Source: Bacillota bacterium (GTDB lineage: Bacteria > Bacillota > Negativicutes > DSM-13327). Taken from it: a DNA stretch of 32,050 nucleotides. Under the pieces are notes generated by a model. That model was not told where the DNA came from. It saw only the letters and a program-made list of their open reading frames with translations, and searched no databases. A program made the translations under genes and the position numbers. This document shows positions 25,889 through 32,050 of the stretch, one piece after another. The DNA is taken from the NCBI GenBank assembly GCA_017889585.1, contig JAGFZX010000057.1:1-32050 (forward strand), written 5' to 3'. How positions within the stretch are numbered: the first letter of the stretch is position 1; each line of letters starts with the position of its first letter.

Positions 25889-27589
25889 ATGAATAAGCAA
25901 CGGTTTCCTATTATAATGCAGTTATCTAGTATTTTTATCCTAGTTATCGTCCTTTTATTATCAGTATTAGGATATGTTATCTATCAATTTAGAGATAATG
26001 GCGAGGCAACTGGAAATTTAATTACCCATACTGCAGTGCGTTTGAATACTGTAAAAAGTGCTCATTTACAATTTACCGAGGCTCTTTTGGATATGAGAGG
26101 ATTTTTATTTTATGCTGATGGTGCCGCTGTATACGAACAAGGATATCGCGAAAAAATCAAAAAAAGTAGTGAATTGACAAAAAAATATAATGATAGCTCA
26201 ACAATGGCAGATACTAAAATAGCTGGGGCTAAGTTAGTCAAATTAGTTGATGATTATGTGGTTTTAGGTGATAAAGTTATAGCTGCTAAAAAAGCCAATG
26301 ATTCTAATTTAAGTAAGCTTACCACTGAGGGGCGACAGTTAGTTGCGGCTATTGGTGCACAGTTTAATGAAGTGGATGACTTACAGCAAAAGTATATGGA
26401 TGACAAGGGGCTGTTCCTCGCTGAAGATGCCAGGAAAGACGGTAATGTCGCTCTTATCGCTAGTGGCATTATTACGTTGTTAATCATTGTATTGGTCATT
26501 TGGTACAGCAGAAATATGACCCGTCGCTTGAAAAATATCAGCGCAGAACTGGCTGAGGTGGGGAGTCTTACTCTGAATGGTCACGATGTATATCCTACTA
26601 GAAATGATGAAATTGGTGATATGGGAATCGTCATTATTGATATGAAAAAAGCCCTCAAAGATATTGTTTCACAGATTACAAACAGCAGCCAAACATTGAC
26701 TGCCGCCAGTGGGGGACTTAGCTATTCTGTCGGTGAGCAATTGAAGGCTGTCGAGACTGTTGCTGAAAGCATAACCAATATTGCGGCAGGATCTACTCAG
26801 AATGCCGATAATATCAGTAATATTTCTGCTACCATTCAGGAAATATCAGCAAGTTCGGAAGAAATTAATGCTAGTGCGGCAGAAGTTAACATCAGTACCC
26901 AAAATGCCGTGGCTGAAGCAGCTAAAAGTATGGAGATGTTAATCCAGTCTGTTGTGCAGAATGAGTCCATTAGTCGTTCAATGAATGAAATTACTATAGT
27001 TACGGAGAAACTGAATCAAGGCTCTGAAAAAATTAAAGGGATTGTGGATTTAATTAATAGTATCGCTGCACAAACCAATCTATTGGCATTAAATGCTGCT
27101 ATCGAAGCAGCACGTGCTGGGGAGGCAGGTCGTGGCTTTGCCGTTGTAGCGGAAGAGGTTCGCAAATTGGCGGAGCAAAGTGCCAGTGCAACACGTGATA
27201 TTACTATCATTATTAACGATATGAGTAATGAAATAAACTTTGCCGTTACGACAGTTGAGCAGGCAAATCAGGAAGTGGCCAAAGGCAAAGAAGCAACGAT
27301 AATCACACAAGAGGGGTTTGACGTGATTATTCAAAAAATGGATACAGTGAAAAATGGGATTGATCATATTGCAGCAGCTGTTAACGAGACAACTCAAGGA
27401 ATTCAAACCATGGTGGACAGTGTTGAGAATATTAGCACTGTTGCCTATGCAACTTCATCGAGTGCTGAGACAGTAGCTGCCTCGGCGGAAGAACAAACCG
27501 CTGGCATGCATGAAATTGATACAAATGCCTCCAGACTCGCCGGCTTAGCTTCTGAGATGATGGCAGTAGTAAAGAAATTCAAGGTATAA
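25889..27589 (+). CDS. Methyl-accepting chemotaxis protein, copy 2
   Basis: This 566-residue receptor has the same layout as its upstream neighbour: TM1 about 11-32, sensor domain with [17 protein letters not shown]2 about 188-207, HAMP, and signalling tip [20 protein letters not shown]. The two share the same ending (KKFKV / NKFKV) and length, so they arose by tandem duplication. Residues differ most in the sensor domain, consistent with different ligands. A terminator separates the two genes, so each has its own transcript. ACGGAGGGG precedes the ATG. Confidence 0.95.
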   Translation: MNKQRFPIIMQLSSIFILVIVLLLSVLGYVIYQFRDNGEATGNLITHTAVRLNTVKSAHLQFTEALLDMRGFLFYADGAAVYEQGYREKIKKSSELTKKYNDSSTMADTKIAGAKLVKLVDDYVVLGDKVIAAKKANDSNLSKLTTEGRQLVAAIGAQFNEVDDLQQKYMDDKGLFLAEDARKDGNVALIASGIITLLIIVLVIWYSRNMTRRLKNISAELAEVGSLTLNGHDVYPTRNDEIGDMGIVIIDMKKALKDIVSQITNSSQTLTAASGGLSYSVGEQLKAVETVAESITNIAAGSTQNADNISNISATIQEISASSEEINASAAEVNISTQNAVAEAAKSMEMLIQSVVQNESISRSMNEITIVTEKLNQGSEKIKGIVDLINSIAAQTNLLALNAAIEAARAGEAGRGFAVVAEEVRKLAEQSASATRDITIIINDMSNEINFAVTTVEQANQEVAKGKEATIITQEGFDVIIQKMDTVKNGIDHIAAAVNETTQGIQTMVDSVENISTVAYATSSSAETVAASAEEQTAGMHEIDTNASRLAGLASEMMAVVKKFKV

Positions 27590-27621
27590 AGAAAATTTGG
27601 TGCGAAGTGATATAAGATATA

Positions 27622-27671
27622 ATTTTAAATTAAAAGTACTCTGCTTAGGCAGAGTACTTTTAATTTAAAAT
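27622..27671. terminator. Perfect 23-bp bidirectional terminator after chemoreceptor 2
   Basis: The arms 27622-27644 and 27649-27671 are exact reverse complements around TTAG. The inner part is GC-containing (GTACTCTGC) and the outer part is A/T, giving a T-rich 3' end in both directions. Confidence 0.92.
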
Positions 27672-27811
27672 AGAAGAGGAATGGATAAAAAATTGTAAAA
27701 ACTATAGAAAGACAAAACTAGCTATTATGTCTAAAGGAATTTCTGCTAACAGCATAGAAAAGGTAATAAATGGAAAATGAAAATAATGTGAACATTAGGG
27801 AAGGAGTCGCT

Positions 27812-28996
27812 ATGAAAGTTGGATATCGGCAATTTCGTAATGCCAAAAAATATACTGATATTCGTCAAGCATTGCTTGATCGTAAATCAGTAGAAGCAGT
27901 GAGCGAATCATTCTCTTTTTTACAGGCCACGCTTGATGCAATTATTGATGGTATCCTTGTCGTTGATTGCAAACAAAATATCTGCCACTATAATTGTAAA
28001 TTTATTGAAATGTGGAATATACAGCGCAAAATTCTTGCGACTAAAGACCGGAGCAATATATTAACTTTGATAATTAAAAAATTGAAGGACCCTAAAGCAT
28101 ATATTGAAAAAGAAAATAAACTTAATGAGTCGCCTCAAATGGAAAGCTATGATATCTTAGAACTTAAAGATGGTAGAATCTTCGAGTGTTACTCTAAACC
28201 CCAGTGGCTTAATAGTAAGGTTATAGGTAGAGTTTTGAGTTTTCGCGATATTACCAAGCATAAACAGAAAGAAAATGTAGTACAACAAAGTGAAGAAAAA
28301 TTTCGAAAGGAAATGGCTCATCTTGAAAGGTTGAACTTAGTAGGCGAGATGGCCGCTGGTATTGGTCACGAAGTAAGGAATCCTATGACAACTATTCGAG
28401 GATTTTTACAAATCCTTATTAGTAAAAAAGAATGTATAAAATACTGGGAATATTTCAAACTGATGATTGAAGAATTAGATCGGGCCAATGCTATTATCAC
28501 AGAATTTCTGTCTCTCGCTAAAGAGGGGGTAGTCTGTCGACATTCTAAAAATATCAATGTAATAATCAAGTCATTAGTACCGCTAATTGAGGCCGATGCT
28601 ATTATAGCTAATAAATATATAAAACTAGAGTTATCAGAAGTTACGGATTTTTTATTAGATGAGAAGGAAATTCGCCAGCTTATTCTTAATTTGATTCGTA
28701 ATGGTTTAGATGCCATGTCACATGGTGGTTATTTGACGATAAGGACATATATGGAGGATGACGAGATAATTTTAGCCATTAAAGATCAAGGCACTGGCAT
28801 TGTTCCTGAAGTGCTTAAAAAGATTGGTACACCTTTCTTTACAACGAAAGAACAAGGAACAGGCCTGGGGCTAGCCATATGTTATAGTATTGCTGCTCGT
28901 CATAGTGCTATTATTACCATAGAAACTAGCAATGAAGGAACTACTTTCTTTATAAGATTTAATAATGTTGATTTTGTTATGTCCCATCTATATTAA
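27812..28996 (+). CDS. Orphan PAS-domain sensor histidine kinase
   Basis: This 394-residue cytoplasmic kinase has no membrane segment. A PAS domain spans about 33-150 (LDAIIDGILVVDCKQNI...VLSFRDITKH). HisKA has H186 in GHEVRNPMTTIRGFLQI. The ATPase domain has N-box NLIRNGLDAM, DQGTGI and FFTTKEQGTGLGL, so it should be active. No response regulator is nearby. The HEVRNP type resembles the sporulation kinases that feed Spo0A; that role is inferred. ATG 27812 is preferred for its GGAAGGAG site; ATG 27770 would add 14 residues behind a weak site. Its kinase core closely resembles that of the minus-strand kinase at 29580-31136. Confidence 0.9.
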   Translation: MKVGYRQFRNAKKYTDIRQALLDRKSVEAVSESFSFLQATLDAIIDGILVVDCKQNICHYNCKFIEMWNIQRKILATKDRSNILTLIIKKLKDPKAYIEKENKLNESPQMESYDILELKDGRIFECYSKPQWLNSKVIGRVLSFRDITKHKQKENVVQQSEEKFRKEMAHLERLNLVGEMAAGIGHEVRNPMTTIRGFLQILISKKECIKYWEYFKLMIEELDRANAIITEFLSLAKEGVVCRHSKNINVIIKSLVPLIEADAIIANKYIKLELSEVTDFLLDEKEIRQLILNLIRNGLDAMSHGGYLTIRTYMEDDEIILAIKDQGTGIVPEVLKKIGTPFFTTKEQGTGLGLAICYSIAARHSAIITIETSNEGTTFFIRFNNVDFVMSHLY

Positions 28997-29033
28997 AATA
29001 GGAGATATTTTCCCCAAATAAACTTTTATATGG

Positions 29034-29039
29034 TATAAT
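29034..29039 (+). promoter_or_regulatory. -10 box for the small gene at 29069
   Basis: TATAAT lies 30 bases before the start codon. No convincing -35 is seen, so another factor or an extended promoter may be used. Confidence 0.4.
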
Positions 29040-29068
29040 GTAAAGAAATGTAAACAGGGAGAATATAT

Positions 29069-29299
29069 ATGAAAACCAAATATTTCTCAAACTCCGGTGA
29101 GGAAACATTAGAAGATTTGAAAGTTAGTGTGAATAAATGGATAGCCACTCGTAAGAACATTCAAGTTATTGAGATGAAAACAAGTGGTCCATCCAAGAAC
29201 ACTCCTCCTGAATTTTTTATTCAATTGTCTTATGATGATAAAATTCCTCCAAGGATGCAAAGTACCACAAGTGCTCCAGTAGCCAGGCGGCGTTTCTAA
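29069..29299 (+). CDS. Small protein, tentatively Cse60-like
   Basis: This 76-residue protein reads KYFSNSGEETLEDLKVSVNKWI, then IQVIEMKTSG, then PEFFIQLSYDD, with a basic end (VARRRF). The order of an acidic N-terminal helix, 'VIEMK' strand and 'FFIQLSY' strand resembles the small sporulation protein Cse60, but similarity is weak and the call is tentative. CAGGGAG lies about 9 bases before the ATG and a TATAAT lies upstream, which supports a real gene. It has no membrane segment and stands alone between two kinases. Confidence 0.6.
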   Translation: MKTKYFSNSGEETLEDLKVSVNKWIATRKNIQVIEMKTSGPSKNTPPEFFIQLSYDDKIPPRMQSTTSAPVARRRF

Positions 29300-29344
29300 G
29301 CTAATCCATGAGTGATCAATAGTGTATGATTCAATATCCTTTTA

Positions 29345-29425
29345 ATTATGTCAGTTGAGTAACCAACTTTTAAATCTCATTTAGAGTATGGGTGCACTCA
29401 GTGGTAGAGATGGGCTTTCAAAGTA
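29345..29425 (+). pseudogene. Decayed copy of the tRNA-Gly locus (upstream region plus 5' half)
   Basis: The stretch aligns with the intact tRNA-Gly region at about 31440-31520. Identical blocks include ATTATG, TCTCATTTA (29375-29383), GGGTG (29390-29394) and CTCAGTGGTAGAG (29397-29409), in the same order and orientation. The anticodon arm is degenerate (GGGCTTTCAAAG for CCGGCTTCCCAAG), and the T-arm and acceptor 3' strand are absent, so it is not a functional tRNA. Confidence 0.7.
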
Positions 29426-29484
29426 TGAACTTGTTGTATGATGCCAAATCAATAATATAGCTAAATCAAGGTTTTCCTCAAATA

Positions 29485-29519
29485 GGGACTGTTGACAAGC
29501 CTAGTTTGTCAACAGTCCC
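29485..29519. terminator. 14-bp inverted repeat, probable terminator
   Basis: GGGACTGTTGACAA (29485-29498) and its exact complement (29506-29519) enclose GCCTAGT. It lies past the 3' end of the minus-strand kinase and after the small plus-strand gene. The T-run is poor on both sides. Confidence 0.6.
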
Positions 29520-29579
29520 ATTAGAATGGAAGGCCGTTTCTTTGCCATTAGAAAGTAAAATGTATTTTTCCACATGCGC

Positions 29580-31136
29580 TTAAATATCTTCACTTGGTAT
29601 TTGAGCAAACTGCACCAAAAAGGTGGTTCCAGTAGAATAGACTTGAGGCTTTATGGTGGCGTTGTGTCTGTGGGCGATGCTATAGCATATTGCAAGTCCC
29701 AGTCCTGTTCCGTGGTCTTTTGTTGTGAAAAATGGTGTACCTAGCTTTTCTAATATATCTAGCGTAATTCCGGTACCTTCATCTTGTATTGCTAAGACTA
29801 TATCAGTTCCATCTATAAAGGTTTTTATTGTAATAGTTCCTTCAATAGGCATTGCTTCCAAACCATTGCGCACCAGATTAATGATAAGCTGGCGAATTTC
29901 TTTTTCATCTAAAAGCAGTTTGGGAAGATTCTCGAATAGTTCTAATTTAATATATTTATTAGTGACAAGCGCATCAGCTTTGAGTAGTGGAGCCAAGGCT
30001 AGTATTGTGGTATTGAGATCTTGTAATTGTTTGTTGATTGCTTTATCTTTAGCAAGAGATAAAAATTCCGTAATAATGGAATTGGCTCTATCCAGCTCTC
30101 CAATCATCATAGTGAAGTATTCAGTATGATGGGGATAGCGGTTTTTACTTTCAAGCATTTGCAAGAAACCGCGTACTGTTGTAAGGGGGTTGCGGACTTC
30201 GTGTCCCATACCTGCCGCCATCTCTCCCACCATGTGCAAACGATCGAGGCGAATTAGTTCTTGCTCTAGATGTTTTTGGGTAGTAATATCATTACTAATA
30301 CGCAATACAGACTGTACTGTGCCATCCTGAGAAAATTCGGGGACCATATGGCAATAATAAAAATTTAATTCGCCATTAGATCCGAGAAAAGTAGATTCAA
30401 AGCTACATGCTTTGCCTGTAGAGAACGTTCTCAGTAAGGCATTTTCTATTGTATCAGTCAACATTTTGTTTAATCCTACTTGCGCAGAGGTTTTGCCGAT
30501 GAATTCTTCATGTGGTATTCCAGTTAAAGGAGTTATTGCCGGATTAATATAGGTGTATTGTAATTTTTGATTAACACGGGAAATAACATAAGGTGCATTT
30601 TCTGCCAGGGTTTTAAATTGCTGTATACTTTCTAACAATGCTTTTTGCGTCTTGTTGCGTTCAGTCATGTCCCGTCCGATCATTAGAAGTCCTCTGCGTT
30701 TGCCGTTCGGGTAGAAAATTGGCACTTTGATGACCTCTAAAATTATATTTGTGCCATCAGGTTTGCGAAAACTTTCTTCGAAAGTTACAGACTGGCCTGC
30801 CTGCCAGGCTGTGAGATCAGTTCTTTGCCAGAAATCTAGGGATTCAGTGAAGAATGGTATTAATTCCGCTAGCTCAGAGTCTTTTTTATTGAGATAGTCA
30901 ATATCTCCTAATTTAAAAAGTTTAATAATGGACTGATTGGCTATTAACCACCGTCCTTCATCGTCTTTAAAACAAACTATGTCAGATATAGCAGAAATTA
31001 AAGTACGCAGTTGTTCTTCAATATGGCACCGTGCAGTTTCAGATTTACGTTCTTTTGACAGTAGGGTGGCAAACTCCTGGCGCAGTGCATTGAGCTCGGC
31101 GATAAGCTCAGCTTTTGACTTTGTTTCATCAGACAT
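29580..31136 (-). CDS. Orphan PAS-PAS sensor histidine kinase
   Basis: This 518-residue cytoplasmic kinase has an N-terminal coiled coil (about 5-45). PAS1 spans about 44-160 (...GLLMIGRDMTERNK) and PAS2 about 168-288 (...VLRISNDITTQKH). HisKA has H312 in GHEVRNPLTTVRGFLQM. The ATPase domain has NLVRNGLEAM, DEGTGI and FFTTKDHGTGLGL. From residue 296 to the end it is strongly similar to the kinase at 27812, so the two are paralogues with different sensors. No partner regulator is adjacent. AAGGAG sits about 6 bases before the ATG. Spo0A-box-like sites lie upstream. A role in the sporulation phosphorelay is a reasonable inference only. Confidence 0.92.
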   Translation of the reverse strand: MSDETKSKAELIAELNALRQEFATLLSKERKSETARCHIEEQLRTLISAISDIVCFKDDEGRWLIANQSIIKLFKLGDIDYLNKKDSELAELIPFFTESLDFWQRTDLTAWQAGQSVTFEESFRKPDGTNIILEVIKVPIFYPNGKRRGLLMIGRDMTERNKTQKALLESIQQFKTLAENAPYVISRVNQKLQYTYINPAITPLTGIPHEEFIGKTSAQVGLNKMLTDTIENALLRTFSTGKACSFESTFLGSNGELNFYYCHMVPEFSQDGTVQSVLRISNDITTQKHLEQELIRLDRLHMVGEMAAGMGHEVRNPLTTVRGFLQMLESKNRYPHHTEYFTMMIGELDRANSIITEFLSLAKDKAINKQLQDLNTTILALAPLLKADALVTNKYIKLELFENLPKLLLDEKEIRQLIINLVRNGLEAMPIEGTITIKTFIDGTDIVLAIQDEGTGITLDILEKLGTPFFTTKDHGTGLGLAICYSIAHRHNATIKPQVYSTGTTFLVQFAQIPSEDI

Positions 31137-31177
31137 GTCAAACTCCTTGAATCTAATTTCTATATATTGTAAATGTG

Positions 31178-31193
31178 TTCAACAATTGTCGAT
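31178..31193. promoter_or_regulatory. Candidate back-to-back Spo0A boxes
   Basis: TTCAACAA (reverse complement TTGTTGAA) and TTGTCGAT abut. Each matches the 0A-box consensus TTGTCGAA at 7 of 8 positions. They are 42-57 bases before the kinase start. Short degenerate motifs occur by chance in AT-rich DNA. Confidence 0.3.
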
Positions 31194-31397
31194 AAATTAC
31201 CTTTAGATAATTTGTCGCATTTTGCGAAAATAATTAAATTTTTCAGAGAGCATATTTTTTAGAGCCGTCGCCTTTGAGCTTAAACATTTGCAATGATAAA
31301 AGAGCCCCTCATGAAGATAATCGTATTACTCGATAGAATTTTTATGTTATATTTCAGCTATCATCCTCATAGCGAAGTGACGGTTTTAATCTCACCC

Positions 31398-31426
31398 TTG
31401 ATTTATTTATATTTATATGATATACT
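31398..31426 (+). promoter_or_regulatory. Promoter of tRNA-Gly
   Basis: TTGATT (31398-31403), 17 bases, TATACT (31421-31426). Confidence 0.75.
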
Positions 31427-31481
31427 ATTGATCGTTGGGATTATGATGGTTGAATAGACATTTCTTAGTCTCATTTATAGT

Positions 31482-31556
31482 GCGGGTGTAGCTCAGTGGT
31501 AGAGTACCGGCTTCCCAAGCCGTGGGTCGAGAGTTCGAATCTCTTCACCCGCTCCA
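31482..31556 (+). tRNA. tRNA-Gly(CCC)
   Basis: 75 bases with CCA and discriminator T. The acceptor stem GCGGGTG/CACCCGC is perfect. Anticodon CCC is at 31514-31516 in loop TTCCCAA. The outer anticodon-stem pair is a C-T mismatch. Confidence 0.96.
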
Positions 31557-31564
31557 GTAAATTC

Positions 31565-31596
31565 AAGCCTTCCGGCGTTTTGTCGGAAGGCTTTTT
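31565..31596 (+). terminator. Terminator of tRNA-Gly
   Basis: AAGCCTTCCG (31565-31574) pairs with CGGAAGGCTT (31584-31593), followed by Ts. Confidence 0.92.
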
Positions 31597-31752
31597 TGTG
31601 TTTGGAAGGCACTTAGGAAGGCAATGCCCTATAATTCTATGTTTTTAATTTCTCAATCACTTCTGCCAGAGATTCGAGTCCTCCCGAATTCATTAGAAGA
31701 ATCAAGCCTTACAGCATATTGCAGGAAAATTTTATATTTAGGAGTCAACATT

Positions 31753-31798
31753 AAAAGAAATAGGCGATTAAGCTCATAACTAGTCGCCTATTTCTTTT
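31753..31798. terminator. 15-bp inverted repeat at the end of the minus-strand gene
   Basis: AAAAGAAATAGGCGA (31753-31767) and its exact complement (31784-31798) enclose 16 bases that include the minus-strand TAG stop (31780-31782). On the minus strand the hairpin ends in a T-run (TTTCTTTT), so it terminates the partial gene to the right. Confidence 0.8.
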
Positions 31799-32049
31799 AT
31801 GTAAGTTTCATGGAGGTCTTTTAAATCAGATTCTATTATAAGATATAGATAATTCGATAAGTGATTAGGTATAGGAGTACAATGTATATCTCCATCTATC
31901 CCCAAGTTTACGCCTATTAAATGGTATAATTCTCGCGTAATGAAATCGTCTCGATTCATATCTTCAATAGTTTTTTTAACATACCAGTTTGATTCTGGCT
32001 TTTTTACAAGTAGATTTCTCTTAAATACATCCCAAAAACCTATAGTTCT
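31780..32049 (-). CDS. Unrecognised protein, C-terminal 89 residues only
   Basis: The minus strand is open from the window edge (codon 1 at 32049-32047) for 89 codons to TAG at 31780-31782. The residues include GFWDVFKRNLLVKKPESNWY, NRDDFITRELYHLIGVNLGI and NYLYLIIESDLKDLHETY, a mixed polar and aromatic composition typical of a soluble globular protein. A terminator overlaps the stop. The family is not recognised and the start lies outside the window. Confidence 0.65.
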   Translation of the reverse strand, partial: RTIGFWDVFKRNLLVKKPESNWYVKKTIEDMNRDDFITRELYHLIGVNLGIDGDIHCTPIPNHLSNYLYLIIESDLKDLHETYIKEIGD

Positions 32050-32050
32050 A

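Larger units (their letters stand above)
29300..29579. other. Gap holding a tRNA-Gly remnant and a hairpin
   Basis: There is no ORF. It contains the tRNA-Gly-locus remnant (about 29345-29425) and an inverted repeat at 29485-29519, both listed separately. Confidence 0.7.
31137..31481. other. Intergenic region between the kinase and tRNA-Gly
   Basis: About 345 AT-rich bases with no ORF. It holds candidate Spo0A boxes near the kinase start (31178-31193) and the tRNA-Gly promoter (31398-31426). Nothing else is recognisable. Confidence 0.65.

Noticed and set aside
31655..31715. T-arm-like AGAGATTCGAGTCCTC and TCAAGCCTT after tRNA-Gly, a possible second tRNA scar or att site
   Set aside because: The match to the tRNA-Gly 3' end is short and gapped, and no integrase or partner repeat is visible.

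Overview
The window is about 32 kb of low-GC bacterial chromosome. It carries the block ychF / rpsF-ssb-rpsR / yybS-gdpP-rplI / lon-dnaB / purA, which in Firmicutes usually lies near the replication origin. Several features point to an endospore-forming, probably diderm Firmicute of the Negativicutes (Sporomusaceae-like): a LonB/LonC-type Lon protease, a selenocysteine-containing SelD followed by YedF and a DUF3343 protein, a MazG-like gene before yybS, two orphan PAS kinases and several chemoreceptors. That taxonomic placement is an inference from gene content and order; no 16S gene is present.

Left part (1-2900): the 3' end of a livF-like ABC ATPase gene, a palindromic repeat element, a CBS-CBS-ACT protein, and a NiCo (czcD-type) riboswitch ending in a terminator ahead of a cation diffusion facilitator. 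Facing it is an unrecognised protein gene with an internal 135-bp duplication. Both of these convergent genes end inside one shared 20-bp hairpin.

Selenium and housekeeping part (3044-15476): selD has an in-frame UGA at 3095-3097 followed by a SECIS-like hairpin, so the true gene starts at 3044. It overlaps yedF and is followed by a DUF3343 gene, an MscS channel, DUF951 and ychF. Next come rpsF-ssb-rpsR, closed by a palindromic terminator, then a MazG-like gene, yybS, gdpP (c-di-AMP phosphodiesterase), rplI, lonC-like and dnaB.

Signalling insert (15800-20250): a SiaB-SiaC-SiaA-SiaD-type operon (kinase, phosphoprotein, PP2C phosphatase, output enzyme). The output protein is a PAS-GGDEF-HD-GYP fusion rather than a plain diguanylate cyclase. 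It has an intact GGDEF and I-site, but one metal-ligand His of the HD-GYP motif is Leu.

Right part (20250-32050): a regulatory region with DnaA-box-like sites and a purB 5' remnant precedes purA; hprK follows. An eight-tRNA array comes next (Lys-Glu-Val-Asp-Phe-Lys-Glu-Val), then two tandem chemoreceptor paralogues, a PAS histidine kinase, a small Cse60-like gene and a second, paralogous PAS-PAS kinase on the minus strand. The second kinase lies between a decayed tRNA-Gly remnant and an intact tRNA-Gly(CCC). The window ends in the 3' part of an unrecognised minus-strand gene.
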